42,409 nucleotides of DNA from NCBI GenBank assembly GCA_905479915.1, contig CAJQOH010000070.1, forward strand, positions 1 to 42,409, read 5' to 3'. The DNA is from an uncultured Flavobacteriales bacterium (GTDB lineage: Bacteria; Bacteroidota; Bacteroidia; Flavobacteriales_E; Vicingaceae). Numbering within the stretch: position 1 is the first letter of the stretch; every line of letters begins with the position of its first letter. Made by a program: the position numbers and the translations under genes. Shown here in pieces: positions 31,456 through 41,487 of the stretch. The notes under the pieces are model-generated. The model did not search any database and was not told where the DNA came from. It saw only the letters and a list, made by a program, of their open reading frames with translations.

Positions 31456-33702
31456 TTGCAAAAACGAAGCTCAATTCTCATTATTATTGCTCTTGTAATC
31501 TTTACAGGTTTGGCTTCCTTTTCTGCTTCACAACTAGAATTTGATTACGATTTTGAAAATTTCTTTCCTCAAAATGATCCTGATTTAGATTATTTTTTAG
31601 CGTATCGAGAAACCTTCGAAAACGATAATGACTATGTTTTAATTTCAATTGGAAATAAACAAGGTATTTTTAATGCAACATTTTTAGAAAAAGCAAATCA
31701 ATTCGCTAATGATTTAGCAGAACTAAACCACGTAAAAGAGGTACTCTCTCCCACCAAAATTAAAACACCAGTAATTAATTCATTTGGTGCCATTGAAATC
31801 CCCTTGCTGCACATCAACAATACTTCTAAATTAAAAACAGACTCTATTCGCCTGTCTAAATCTGAAGAATTCAGTAAAACATTATTCTCCTCAGACCTAA
31901 ATTCAATGTGTATTATCGTTAACAATACGCAAATAATTAGTAAAAAAGCTTCTGACGAACTTCTTACGGACATTCAAAACCTTATTCATCAATACAAATT
32001 TGAAGAATTGCATTACGCAGGCAAGATTAGAGGTCAGAAAACCTATTTAACAAAAATGAAATTTGAGCTCGTTCTCTTTCTTTCAATTTCATTATTCCTA
32101 ATTATTGCCTTTTTATTAATCAGTTTTAGATCTGCCTACGGAGTTATTGTTCCGCTTATTACTGTTTTTATAGCCATAATTGGGGTTCTTGGAATTATGC
32201 AAGTAACAGGTAAATCTTTAGACGTTATGTCAACTTTACTACCTACTATTTTATTTGTTGTAGGAATGTCTGATGCCATCCATATTTTAAATAGATACAT
32301 AGAAGAACTACGCTCTGGAAAAGAAAAGATTGAAGCTATAAAAACTACCTTTAAAGAGGTTGGCTTAGCAACTTTATTTACATCTATAACTACAGCCGTT
32401 GGTTTCATTACCCTAATATCAGTACCGATTGGACCAATGCAAGATTTTGGAATTTATTCTGCTACCGGAGTAATTTTAGCATTTGTAATTGCCATCTTAT
32501 TTTTACCTGCTACCCTTTCTTTATTAAAAAAACCAAAAATTGCTACAACAAAACCTAAACAGTTGTTTTGGAATAAAGTGCTTTCTAAAAGTTTTGTTTT
32601 TGTTCTAAAAAATCAAGGAAAGATAATTGTTGGATATGTCATTATAATGATTGTTTCTGTAATCGGAATATTTCAATTGCAAGTAGATTATAAACTTTTA
32701 GAAGATTTATCCGAAGACGACCCCTTACAACAAGACTTTAGGTTTTTTGAAAATAACTACTCTGGTATTAGACCTTTTGAAATGGCAATCTACACCAAAG
32801 ATTCTAGTGATATTTTTAATTACAAAACGATAAAGGAAATGGACAAAGTAGAGACTTACCTCTACAATCAATATGAAGCAGGGTTTATACTTTCTCCAGT
32901 AAGTATTATCAAATCATTAAACAAAGCCACACACGGAGGGAGTTCTAGCTATTATAAAATACCAGCAAACGAGGTTAAATTTAAAAAGCTTATTAAAAAA
33001 CTAAAACGCCTCAATGTAGAAAACAAACTGAAAAGCTTAGTTAATAAAGAAAAAACTGTTGGTCGTTTTACTGGTAAAATGGATGATATTGGCAGTAAAG
33101 CAGTAAAAGAAAAAAATAGTGCTTTTGAACAGTTTTTCCAAAAAGAAATAGACCAAAATCTTATAGGTTACAAAATGACTGGTACTGCTTTATTGGTTGA
33201 TAAAAACAATGAATTTTTAGCAACCAATATGATTATCGGTTTAGCCATCGCTTTCTTACTTATTGCACTACTAATCGGTATAATATTTAGGTCTCTAAAA
33301 ATGGCCTTACTATCTATTGTTCCTAATGTTGTTCCTTTGGCTTTTATTGGAGGAATAATGGGGTTTTTAGGTACCAACATTAACATGAGTACATCCATTA
33401 TATTTACCATAGCTTTTGGAATTGCTGTAGATGACACCATCCACTTTTTAAGTAAATTTAAGATTGAGAAAGGCAAAGGTAAATCTCTGATATACAGTTT
33501 AAAAAGAACTTACCTTTCTACAGGAAAAGCAATTGTATTAACTACGTTGATATTGTGTGGAGGGTTTATCTCCTTAATCTTTTCAGATTTTAAAAGTACA
33601 TTCCTGATTGGAACTTATGTAGGGCTAATCTTATTTGCAGCAGTAATTACAGATTTATTGTTGCTGCCAATTCTATTGCTAAAGATTAAAACGAAAAAAT
33701 AG
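31456..33702 (+). CDS. MMPL/RND superfamily membrane exporter
   Basis: A 748-residue RND-like protein in two halves, each with one leading helix, an external domain and a bundle of five helices: helices at about 7-25, 202-355 (VLFLSISLFLIIAFLLISFR onwards) and, in the second half, 393-412 and about 590-740. The paired GMSDAIHILNRY and AVDDTIHFLSKF segments carry the acidic residues expected for proton coupling in the two bundles. Substrates in this family are lipids, hopanoids or hydrophobic compounds; none can be named. The frame offers only a TTG at 31456 as a sensible start before the first helix, which is unusual. It ends one base from the convergent MORN gene. Confidence 0.85.
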   Translation: MQKRSSILIIIALVIFTGLASFSASQLEFDYDFENFFPQNDPDLDYFLAYRETFENDNDYVLISIGNKQGIFNATFLEKANQFANDLAELNHVKEVLSPTKIKTPVINSFGAIEIPLLHINNTSKLKTDSIRLSKSEEFSKTLFSSDLNSMCIIVNNTQIISKKASDELLTDIQNLIHQYKFEELHYAGKIRGQKTYLTKMKFELVLFLSISLFLIIAFLLISFRSAYGVIVPLITVFIAIIGVLGIMQVTGKSLDVMSTLLPTILFVVGMSDAIHILNRYIEELRSGKEKIEAIKTTFKEVGLATLFTSITTAVGFITLISVPIGPMQDFGIYSATGVILAFVIAILFLPATLSLLKKPKIATTKPKQLFWNKVLSKSFVFVLKNQGKIIVGYVIIMIVSVIGIFQLQVDYKLLEDLSEDDPLQQDFRFFENNYSGIRPFEMAIYTKDSSDIFNYKTIKEMDKVETYLYNQYEAGFILSPVSIIKSLNKATHGGSSSYYKIPANEVKFKKLIKKLKRLNVENKLKSLVNKEKTVGRFTGKMDDIGSKAVKEKNSAFEQFFQKEIDQNLIGYKMTGTALLVDKNNEFLATNMIIGLAIAFLLIALLIGIIFRSLKMALLSIVPNVVPLAFIGGIMGFLGTNINMSTSIIFTIAFGIAVDDTIHFLSKFKIEKGKGKSLIYSLKRTYLSTGKAIVLTTLILCGGFISLIFSDFKSTFLIGTYVGLILFAAVITDLLLLPILLLKIKTKK

Positions 33703-33703
33703 T

Positions 33704-34447
33704 CTACAAGTCTTTTTCGCTATGCACTTCTCCATTAGCGTACTTTATTTCTTTTGTAGGGTTTCCATTCTTATCGAATTGTCTCCAAGTACCTAATCTT
33801 TTATAATCAAACATCGATTTATCGTACTGCATCTCACCTATTTCTTTAACCTGACCATTAACATGAAAATAAGTCTGTGTATAAAGTAATTTCTTCTTGT
33901 GGTCTAAAACCAATGTGTTTTCTGGACTTCCATCCTCATAATAATTTGCTTTCTCTACATAGTATTGAATGTTTTTATCATAGACTTCAACAAACTCTAA
34001 CATTCCATTAGGATAATAATCTTCCCACTTTAACGCCTCATTTCCGATATAAACAATCTTAGACTTCACCTTTCCTTCTTTCGTAAAGATGTCCATCTTA
34101 CTCTTCTTTAAATCTACCATTCTAAAGTTTCGCTCAACTTGTCCATTAGGATAATAGTTTTTATAAATTTTTAGTTGTCCTTCAACATAAAATCCCTTAT
34201 GCAACAATTGTCCTGCAGTATAAAAATCTTCTATAAAACCATTGGCAGCATACCCATTGTGGTTACGAACAGTATCACCTCCTAACATCATGTTCAATTT
34301 CTCATACATTGTTATCCCGTACTTCTCATCAATAACAACTTCAGGCATATAAACATCATGATAAAGCTTTTTATCTTTCAAGTTATTTTGAGCGACACTA
34401 GTAAGTGCAACCAATAAGCACGTAATATTTAAAAGTATTTTCTTCAT
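33704..34447 (-). CDS. MORN-repeat (YwqK-type) secreted protein
   Basis: A 247-residue protein with signal peptide (KKILLNITCLLVALTSVAQ) and repeated MORN_2-type units: YYPNGQVERNFRM, YYPNGMLEFVEVY, YYEDGSPENTLVL, YFHVNGQVKEIGE and FDKNGNPTKEIKYANGEV. Such proteins are common in Bacteroidota and are often labelled YwqK antitoxin, but no toxin is nearby and the signal peptide argues against that role. The ATG at 34447 lies one base after the NhaC stop, so both are one operon; the in-frame TTG at 34459 would overlap nhaC. Confidence 0.82.
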   Translation of the reverse strand: MKKILLNITCLLVALTSVAQNNLKDKKLYHDVYMPEVVIDEKYGITMYEKLNMMLGGDTVRNHNGYAANGFIEDFYTAGQLLHKGFYVEGQLKIYKNYYPNGQVERNFRMVDLKKSKMDIFTKEGKVKSKIVYIGNEALKWEDYYPNGMLEFVEVYDKNIQYYVEKANYYEDGSPENTLVLDHKKKLLYTQTYFHVNGQVKEIGEMQYDKSMFDYKRLGTWRQFDKNGNPTKEIKYANGEVHSEKDL

Positions 34448-34448
34448 A

Positions 34449-35909
34449 TTATTCTTCAATATTTTCAGATTCTTTTTTCGTCAACTTAGCAATTTTAATA
34501 CCAACAAATCCAAACACTAATGTCATTACCGGACTGATTAAATTAAAAAAGCAATACATAAAGTATTCTCCAGTAGCAATTCCCAAAACTCCAGCATGAT
34601 ATGCTCCACATGTATTCCATGGAATTAGAGCAGATGTTACCGTTCCTGAATCTTCTAAAGTTCTACTTAACACTTTAGGATGTAAACCTCTTTCCTTGTA
34701 TTCTTCAGCAAACATTCTTCCTGGTACTACAATTGCCAAATACTGATCTGATGCAGTAATGTTAAATGTAATACACGAAGCTGTTGTTGTTGCTATTAAT
34801 GATCCAGTTGTTTTAGCTAAACCAATAATTGATTGTGTAATTCGCTTTAACATACCAGTCTTTTCCATAACTCCTCCAAATATCATCGCACAGATAATTA
34901 AGAAAATGGTATTCAACATCCCAGCCATTCCTCCTGAAGAAAGTAATTCATTCACCAATTCGTTATCAGTTACAATTGCCACATCCGTTGTCATAGCATC
35001 AATTACTGCTTTGTACGAAGCTGTTAGAAAATTGGTTTCTCCTGATAAAGAAATTAATAAATCAGGTTGAAAAATAACGGCAAAAACACCTCCCAATAAA
35101 CTCCCGATAAACAAAGCAGGAATTGCTGGTACCTTTTTTACAATTAGCGCAATTACAGAAACTGGCACTAAAAATAACCAAGGGTTAATATTGAACTTCG
35201 ATTTTATTGCTGTTTGTAAAATTTCAACTTCCCCAACCTCTCCACCAGCATCATAGAAAAAACCTATCACCAAAAATATAATAAGTGTTATTACTATTGA
35301 TGGCACCGTTGTTAAAGCCATATATTTTATGTGGGTTATTAAATCGGTTCCTGCCATTGCTGGAGCCAAATTTGTTGTATCTGATAATGGTGACATTTTA
35401 TCACCAAAATAAGCTCCAGAAATAATTGCTCCCGCAATAATTCCTTTTTCAAACCCTAACACGTCTCCTATTCCAACTAAAGCAATACCCACTGTTGCAA
35501 CAGTAGTCCATGAACTTCCTGTAGCAATAGAAACAATTGCACAAATTAAACATGACGCAAATAAAAATATGGTAGGACTAAGAATATCCAATCCGTAATA
35601 GATCATTGCAGGAACTACTCCACTAATCATCCAAGTACCTGCCAATGCTCCAATTAACAATAAAATAATTAATGCAGGTAAAGCAGAAGTTATGCTTGAC
35701 GTTATTCCTGCTAAAATTTCTTTCCAACTGTAACCATTCATTACAGCAATTACACCAGCAACTGCTCCAGCAAATAAAAGTGCCAATTGATTTGCTCCAC
35801 TCAACGCATTATCTCCGTACACCAACAATACATTCACAATCAACAACCCCACCAATACCATAATTGGAAGAAATGATTGAAACAATGAAGGCTTTTTAAT
35901 GGTATCCAT
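34449..35909 (-). CDS. nhaC: NhaC family Na+/H+ antiporter
   Basis: A 486-residue inner membrane protein with about twelve hydrophobic helices. It shows the NhaC pattern: an ITSALPALIILLLIGALAG stretch, TGSSWTTVATVGIALVGIG, the GAYFGDKMSPLSDTTNLAPA loop with its charged Asp/Lys pair, and SGTVTSALIPWNTCGAY near the end. It would exchange sodium for protons; some NhaC-like members (MleN, malate/lactate) carry organic acids instead, and sequence alone does not separate them. The MORN gene follows directly. Confidence 0.9.
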   Translation of the reverse strand: MDTIKKPSLFQSFLPIMVLVGLLIVNVLLVYGDNALSGANQLALLFAGAVAGVIAVMNGYSWKEILAGITSSITSALPALIILLLIGALAGTWMISGVVPAMIYYGLDILSPTIFLFASCLICAIVSIATGSSWTTVATVGIALVGIGDVLGFEKGIIAGAIISGAYFGDKMSPLSDTTNLAPAMAGTDLITHIKYMALTTVPSIVITLIIFLVIGFFYDAGGEVGEVEILQTAIKSKFNINPWLFLVPVSVIALIVKKVPAIPALFIGSLLGGVFAVIFQPDLLISLSGETNFLTASYKAVIDAMTTDVAIVTDNELVNELLSSGGMAGMLNTIFLIICAMIFGGVMEKTGMLKRITQSIIGLAKTTGSLIATTTASCITFNITASDQYLAIVVPGRMFAEEYKERGLHPKVLSRTLEDSGTVTSALIPWNTCGAYHAGVLGIATGEYFMYCFFNLISPVMTLVFGFVGIKIAKLTKKESENIEE

Positions 35910-36091
35910 TTAGTTAAGTTTAACAGCCAACAATTATAATCATTTTGATATTATTAGCAGGGCTAAAGCGCTTTTAAATATTAACTTTTTGTTGATAACA
36001 TCACTTTTATTTTTTTTTGAATTTTAAAATATTATTTCATCTCTGCTTAATTTTAATGCTTTCATAAAAATCTTTAGAACAAGAAGCGCAA

Positions 36092-39000
36092 ATGTTTTTA
36101 ATATTTGATACAGAAACTACTGGACTCCCTAAAAACTATAAGGCTCCAGTTACCGATTCCAACAATTGGCCAAGAATGGTGCAATTGGCTTGGCAATTGC
36201 ACGATAATTCTGGAAAACTATTACACGCAAAAAACTACATTGTAAAACCTGATGGTTATGATATTCCTATTGGAGTTTCTAAAATACACGGAATTACAAC
36301 TGAACGAGCAGAACGAGATGGACATGAATTAAAACTCGTTTTAGATGAGTTAAAAAAAGATTTAGAACGTACCAATTACAATGTTGGTCATAATATAGAA
36401 TTTGACATTAACATTGTTGGTGCTGAATTTTTCAGAATAGACAATGTTGTAAACGAACAATTTGCAGCACTTGCTTCTATCGATACGATGAAAACATCGG
36501 TTGATTTTTGTGCTATACCAGGAGGTAGAGGTGGTGGTTTTAAATACCCTTCCCTAACCGATCTTCATAAAAAACTTTTTGACAAAGGTTTTGGTGATGC
36601 CCATGATGCTGCCTATGATGTTGATGCTACAGCACGATGTTTCTTTGGCTTGGTTAAAAATCGAGTAATTCAGCCTAAAGAAATTACCGACATTGATGGC
36701 TTAGTATATGAAGCTCCAGAGCTTGAAGAAGCCAATTTTGAAGATTTTAAACAGCAACAAACCGATGCTGGAACTGTAAAAACTACCAACACGAATGTTA
36801 GTGCAGAACTTCAAGATGTTCCTTTTACGCACCTGCATAACCACACAGAGTTTTCTATACTACAATCTACTACCAAAGTTAGTGGACTGGTAAAAAAAGC
36901 GAAAGCTTTAGGAATGGAATCCATCGCTATTTCAGATCATGGAAACATGATGGCAACCTTCCATTTTGTTAGAGATGCTATTAAAGAAGGACTTACCCCC
37001 ATTGTTGGTTGTGAGTTTTTTATGTGTGAAGATCATAAAGATAAAACCCATAAAGACAATGGTTTTCAAACCGTAGTTTTAGCCAAAAACAGAAATGGCT
37101 ACCATAATCTAGCGAAACTTGCTTCCTACGCAAACATTGATGGGTTTTATTATGTTCCAAGAATTGATAGAGAACTCTTACTGCAATACAAAGAAGATTT
37201 AATTGTTTTATCAGGAGGTATTTGGGGTGAAATTCCCAACAAAATACTTTTTGAAGGAAACAAAAAAGCTGAAGAAGCTGTTGTTTGGTGGAAAGAAAAT
37301 TTTGGTGATGATTTCTATATCGAAATTAACCGACATGGAATTGAAGAAGAAGAAGACATCAACAAAGTTCTTTTAGGTTTTGCAGAAAAACACAACATCA
37401 AAATTGTTGCCTGTAACAACAATTATTACACAGAAAAAGATGATTCAGTATCGCATGATGTATTGTTATGCATTAGAGATGCTGCCCCTGTAGCTACACC
37501 TAAAAAATACATTGGCGGAAGTAGAGAAACACGTTTTGGATTTCCAAATGATGAATTCTATTTAAAATCGCAAGATGAGATGAAAGTCCTTTTTGCAGAT
37601 TTACCAGAAGCAATTATCAACACCCAAGAAATCGTTGATAAAATATCAAGCTTTGAATTGGCAAGGGATGTATTACTTCCCAAATTTGATATTCCTGAAG
37701 AATTTCAGGATCCAAGGGATGACGAAGATGACTCCTTAAAAATTGGTGAGAATGCTTACTTAAGACACATTACTTATGAGGGAGCCAAGAAACGTTATGG
37801 TGAAATTACCGATGCTATTGCAGAACGTTTAGATTTTGAGTTAGAAGTAATTCAAAATACTGGTTACCCAGGTTATTTCTTAATTGTAGAAGATTTTATT
37901 CGAGAAGCACGTAACATGGGTGTTTCTGTTGGTCCCGGAAGGGGTTCTGCCGCAGGATCTGTGGTTGCTTACTGTACTTGGATTACTAACATAGACCCTA
38001 TCCAATACGATCTACTTTTTGAGCGTTTCTTAAATCCTGAAAGAATATCGATGCCTGATATTGATATTGATTTTGATGATGAAGGTAGAGGCCGTGTAAT
38101 GCAATATGTAATTGATAAATACGGATCTAATCAAGTGGCTCAAATTATCACTTATGGTACGATGGCTGCAAAATCTTCTATTAGAGATACTGCCAGAGTA
38201 TTAGAATTGCCATTAGATCAGGCAGGAAGATTAGCAGGATTAATTCCAGACATTAAACTAGGAAAACTCTTTGGTTTAAGTGAAGAGGATTTAGAAGCGA
38301 AGCTAAAAGCTGAGGATATGGCCAGAGCCAATCAGCTAAAAGACATCTCTAAAGGACATACTCTAGAATCACAAACACTAAACCAAGCACGATTAATTGA
38401 AGGTGCCATGCGTAACACCGGGATTCATGCTTGTGGCGTAATCATTACACCTGATGACATTACCAACTACGTACCGGTTGCCTTAGCTAAGGATTCTGAC
38501 ATGACTTGTACGCAATTCGATAACTCGGTTGCTGAAGATGCAGGTCTACTAAAAATGGATTTCTTAGGATTAAAAACCCTTACCCTTATTAAAGATGCTT
38601 GTGCTATTGTAAAAGATAGACACGGTATTGAGCTGGATCCTGAAAATTTTGACATTGAAGATGAAAAGACATATGAGCTTTTCCAAAGAGGAGAAACTGT
38701 AGGGGTTTTCCAATACGAATCACCAGGAATGCAAAAACACATGAGGTCGTTAAAACCGACTGTATTTGCAGATTTGATTGCAATGAATGCACTCTACCGT
38801 CCAGGGCCAATGGAATATATACCATCATTTATTGATCGTAAACATGGTGTAGAAGAGGTTGAATACGATTTAGATGATATGAAGGAATACCTTGAGGAAA
38901 CTTATGGTATTACCGTTTACCAAGAGCAAGTAATGCTTTTATCCCAAAAATTGGCTGATTTCACAAAAGGTGAAGCCGATACTTTGCGTAAAGCAATGGG

Positions 39001-40375
39001 TAAAAAACAAATTGCAGTACTGGACAAAATGAAGCCTAAGTTTATTGAACAGGCTTCTGCTAAAGGACATAACGCTAAAAAACTAGAGAAAATTTGGACA
39101 GATTGGGAAGCGTTTGCTTCTTACGCTTTTAACAAATCTCACTCTACTTGTTATGCTTGGATTGCCTACCAAACAGCTTATTTAAAAGCCCACTACCCTG
39201 CCGAATATATGGCCTCGGTATTGAGTAACAACATGAACGACATTGCTCAAATCACCTTCTTTATGAGTGAGTGTAAACGTATGGGGATTGAAGTGTTAGG
39301 ACCTGATGTAAATGAATCTTTAGTTAAGTTTAGAGTAAATAAACAAGGGGCTATTCGTTTTGGAATGGCTGCCATGAAAGGTGTTGGAGGAAAAGCGGTT
39401 GAGAGCTTGATTAAAGAAAGAGATGAGAATGGCTTGTTTACCTCAATATTTGATATCGTAAAACGTGTTGAACTAAGAACAGTAAATAAAAAGACTTTAG
39501 AAAGCTTAACCCTTGGTGGAGGTTTAGATTCTTTTGAAGGAGTCCACAGAGCACAATACTTTGCTCCTCAAGAAAAAGGCGGAATATTTTTAGAAAAGAT
39601 TATTAAATACGGTTCTAAATTTCAAGAAAACAAAAATTCATCCCAGGTTTCTATGTTTGATATGCTAGAGGGTGATAATGAAGAGGAAGCTGAACCACCA
39701 ATACCATCTTGTGAAGAATGGAGCGCTCTTGAAAAAATGAGTCAAGAAAAAGAAGTTGTTGGGATTTATATTTCTGGACATCCATTAGACGATTTTAAAC
39801 TTGAGATAGACAATTTTGCAAAAGGAACTTTAGCACATGTTACCGGAGATTTACAAAAAATTAAAGGTCATGAACTTTCCATACCCGTAATTTGTACTGG
39901 AATACAAGATAGAATGACTAAAAAAGGGAATCCTTTTGGTGTTTTAGAGGTTGAAGATTATTACGCTTCGCACAGCTTCTTTGTATTTGGAGAGGATTAC
40001 GTAAGACTTAAACCCTACTTTCTACAAGGACAATTCCTATTCATTAAAGGAAAAGCCACTACAAAAAAATGGAGTAAAGATGAAGATGATTTAGAGTTTA
40101 AAATTCTAAACATTGAATTACTTTCAGAGTTAAGGGAAACCAAGGTTAAAGGAATCACTTTAAACATAGATTCTAAAGATGTTAATAAAGCGTTTATTGA
40201 TAAAATCTATGACATCCTTGATCAACACCAAGGAAAATGCGCATTTAATATTCAGATTAGGGATGTAGAAAATGGCATTATCAAATTAAATTCTCGAACA
40301 AAAAGGGTAACAGTTAATGATGATTTTATTGCCCTTATGGATGATATGCCTGAAATAACCTATAAGCTTAATTAA
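36092..40375 (+). CDS. dnaE: DNA polymerase III alpha subunit with N-terminal 3'-5' exonuclease
   Basis: A 1427-residue replicative polymerase. Residues 1-190 form a DEDDh exonuclease (FDTETTG with Asp6/Glu8, GHNIEFDINIVG and HDAAYDVDATARC). A linker leads to the PHP domain (THLHNHTEFSILQSTTKV, ISDHGNM). The polymerase core follows with GPGRGSAAGSVVAYC and PDIDIDFDDEGRG metal ligands, then QEQVMLLSQKLADFTKGEAD, the tandem HhH region and a C-terminal OB domain (VICTGIQDRMTKKGNPFG). E. coli carries proofreading on a separate subunit (DnaQ); the fused form is known from Bacteroidota. The hotdog thioesterase gene abuts its stop codon. Confidence 0.97.
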   Translation: MFLIFDTETTGLPKNYKAPVTDSNNWPRMVQLAWQLHDNSGKLLHAKNYIVKPDGYDIPIGVSKIHGITTERAERDGHELKLVLDELKKDLERTNYNVGHNIEFDINIVGAEFFRIDNVVNEQFAALASIDTMKTSVDFCAIPGGRGGGFKYPSLTDLHKKLFDKGFGDAHDAAYDVDATARCFFGLVKNRVIQPKEITDIDGLVYEAPELEEANFEDFKQQQTDAGTVKTTNTNVSAELQDVPFTHLHNHTEFSILQSTTKVSGLVKKAKALGMESIAISDHGNMMATFHFVRDAIKEGLTPIVGCEFFMCEDHKDKTHKDNGFQTVVLAKNRNGYHNLAKLASYANIDGFYYVPRIDRELLLQYKEDLIVLSGGIWGEIPNKILFEGNKKAEEAVVWWKENFGDDFYIEINRHGIEEEEDINKVLLGFAEKHNIKIVACNNNYYTEKDDSVSHDVLLCIRDAAPVATPKKYIGGSRETRFGFPNDEFYLKSQDEMKVLFADLPEAIINTQEIVDKISSFELARDVLLPKFDIPEEFQDPRDDEDDSLKIGENAYLRHITYEGAKKRYGEITDAIAERLDFELEVIQNTGYPGYFLIVEDFIREARNMGVSVGPGRGSAAGSVVAYCTWITNIDPIQYDLLFERFLNPERISMPDIDIDFDDEGRGRVMQYVIDKYGSNQVAQIITYGTMAAKSSIRDTARVLELPLDQAGRLAGLIPDIKLGKLFGLSEEDLEAKLKAEDMARANQLKDISKGHTLESQTLNQARLIEGAMRNTGIHACGVIITPDDITNYVPVALAKDSDMTCTQFDNSVAEDAGLLKMDFLGLKTLTLIKDACAIVKDRHGIELDPENFDIEDEKTYELFQRGETVGVFQYESPGMQKHMRSLKPTVFADLIAMNALYRPGPMEYIPSFIDRKHGVEEVEYDLDDMKEYLEETYGITVYQEQVMLLSQKLADFTKGEADTLRKAMGKKQIAVLDKMKPKFIEQASAKGHNAKKLEKIWTDWEAFASYAFNKSHSTCYAWIAYQTAYLKAHYPAEYMASVLSNNMNDIAQITFFMSECKRMGIEVLGPDVNESLVKFRVNKQGAIRFGMAAMKGVGGKAVESLIKERDENGLFTSIFDIVKRVELRTVNKKTLESLTLGGGLDSFEGVHRAQYFAPQEKGGIFLEKIIKYGSKFQENKNSSQVSMFDMLEGDNEEEAEPPIPSCEEWSALEKMSQEKEVVGIYISGHPLDDFKLEIDNFAKGTLAHVTGDLQKIKGHELSIPVICTGIQDRMTKKGNPFGVLEVEDYYASHSFFVFGEDYVRLKPYFLQGQFLFIKGKATTKKWSKDEDDLEFKILNIELLSELRETKVKGITLNIDSKDVNKAFIDKIYDILDQHQGKCAFNIQIRDVENGIIKLNSRTKRVTVNDDFIALMDDMPEITYKLN

Positions 40376-40774
40376 ATGACAAAAATTGTAATTAGAGGAT
40401 ATCATTTAGATGCTTACAAGCATGTTAACAATGCCCGCTACTTAGAGTTTTTAGAAGAAGCTCGTTGGCGATACTTGGATGAAACGGATCATGAAACATT
40501 TACGCGATTAAACTTCTCCTTTATTGTAGTAAACATCAATATTAACTACAGAATGTCGGTTACAACTGGTGATACTATAAACATTACAACAGAAATAGAA
40601 AAGGTTGGGAATACAAGTATGACTTTTAGTCAAAAAATAATTAAAGACGGAACGGATGAATTAGTTTGTGATGCAAGCGTAACATTTGTTCTATTGGATA
40701 ATCAAACTCAAAAACCAATTAAAATAGCAGGAGAAATAAAATCGTTTTTGTTGAAAGAAAATAATACAGATTAA
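40376..40774 (+). CDS. Acyl-CoA thioesterase, hotdog fold (4HBT type)
   Basis: A 132-residue hotdog enzyme with the 4-hydroxybenzoyl-CoA thioesterase signature YHLDAYKHVNNARYLEFLEE (the Asp and His/Asn region near the active site) followed by the beta strands NININYRMSVTTGDTINI and MTFSQKIIKDGTDELVCDA. It would hydrolyse short or medium acyl-CoA thioesters in the cytosol. Its ATG follows the dnaE stop with no intervening base, so it must be cotranscribed or strongly coupled with the polymerase gene; no functional link is known to me. Confidence 0.85.
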   Translation: MTKIVIRGYHLDAYKHVNNARYLEFLEEARWRYLDETDHETFTRLNFSFIVVNININYRMSVTTGDTINITTEIEKVGNTSMTFSQKIIKDGTDELVCDASVTFVLLDNQTQKPIKIAGEIKSFLLKENNTD

Positions 40775-40779
40775 ACCAT

Positions 40780-40862
40780 TGTCAGTTCGAGTGAAATTCA
40801 TGACCGTTGAGCGGAGTCGAAACGTAAGAATTTTATATCGAGAGCCAATGTTGTAAATGACA
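40780..40862. repeat. Interspersed intergenic repeat (GTCAGTTCGAGTGA type)
   Basis: GTCAGTTCGAGTGAAATTC, then GAGCGGAGTCGAAACG and TATCGAGAGCC. The ordered blocks recall interspersed palindromic repeats of Flavobacteriia. The ends CATTGTCA (40779) and TGACAATTTG (40859) are also mutually complementary over the TTGTCA part. It fills the gap between the thioesterase and trxA genes. Confidence 0.6.
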
Positions 40863-40963
40863 ATTTGTCTTAAATCCAACAATGGTTCAAAAATTGACTA
40901 AATGAGCACAAGAAAACAAGAAAAAAAAATTAATTTTAAATCATAAAATAAAAACAAAAAGAT

Positions 40964-41281
40964 ATGGCATTAGAAATAACAGACGCAAATTTTGATGAAG
41001 TAGTAATGAAATCAGACAAGCCAGTATTGGTTGATTTTTGGGCAGTATGGTGTGGACCATGTAGAATGGTTGGACCAGTTGTTGATGAAATTGCTAACGA
41101 TTACGAAGGTAAAGCAATAGTTGGTAAAGTAGATGTAGACAACAACCCAGAGGTAGCTTCTAAATTTGGAATTAGAAACATTCCTACAATCTTATTCTTA
41201 AAGAATGGAGAAATTGTAGACAAGCAAGTTGGAGCTGTACAAAAAGCAACTTTAGCTGAAAAATTAGATGGAATGTTATAA
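40964..41281 (+). CDS. trxA: Thioredoxin
   Basis: A 105-residue cytosolic thioredoxin of normal length: [20 protein letters not shown] active site, the [19 protein letters not shown] segment with the cis-Pro, and the C-terminal [16 protein letters not shown] helix. The one deviation is WAVWCGPC where WATWCGPC or WAEWCGPC is usual, a tolerated position. It reduces disulfides of ribonucleotide reductase, peroxiredoxins and other targets. The gene is monocistronic, with a strong terminator at 41348-41380. Confidence 0.97.
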   Translation: MALEITDANFDEVVMKSDKPVLVDFWAVWCGPCRMVGPVVDEIANDYEGKAIVGKVDVDNNPEVASKFGIRNIPTILFLKNGEIVDKQVGAVQKATLAEKLDGML

Positions 41282-41285
41282 AAAC

Positions 41286-41330
41286 ATTTTCATCCTGAGT
41301 GTCACACTGAGTTTAGTCGAAGTGCTTAAC
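41286..41330. repeat. Short interspersed repeat after trxA
   Basis: TTTCATCCTGAGTGTCACAC then TGAGTTTAGTCGAAGTG: diverged member of the TCATCCTGAG...GTCGAAG repeat type found between genes in many genomes. It lies between the trxA stop and its terminator, so it would be part of the 3' untranslated region. Confidence 0.55.
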
Positions 41331-41347
41331 CGAAGGAACTAATTATA

Positions 41348-41380
41348 AAAAAGCCCAATGGAAATTCCATTGGGCTTTTT
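41348..41380 (+). terminator. Terminator of trxA
   Basis: Nearly perfect 16-bp inverted repeat (AAAAAGCCCAATGGAA / TTCCATTGGGCTTTTT) around one central A, ending in T's. It may also act on the minus strand for the lipoprotein gene beyond the interspersed repeat. Confidence 0.92.
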
Positions 41381-41399
41381 AAATTTCAGGGAATAATAA

Positions 41400-41472
41400 A
41401 AAGATTCCACACTTCATTTTGTTACCAATCCGCCAATTAGCGGATTGGACAAAATATCGTTCTGAATGACGA
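41400..41472. repeat. Interspersed repeat with hairpin core
   Basis: AAGATTCCACACTTC on the left and GTTCTGAATGACG on the right, with a perfect central inverted repeat CCAATCCGC / GCGGATTGG around CAATTA (41426-41449). The outer TTTTGT / ACAAAA extend the complementarity. It lies between the trxA terminator and the end of the lipoprotein gene. Confidence 0.65.
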
Positions 41473-41487
41473 TCTATTTAAATATTA

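Noticed and set aside
31456-31458. Possible missing 5' end or frameshift at the MMPL gene because of its TTG start
   Set aside because: The N-terminal helix and basic residues are complete from the TTG, and no further homologous coding is visible upstream, so an uncommon start codon is simpler.
33704-34447. YwqK antitoxin of a toxin-antitoxin pair
   Set aside because: The MORN-type protein has a signal peptide and its only partner gene is nhaC; no toxin-like small gene is next to it.
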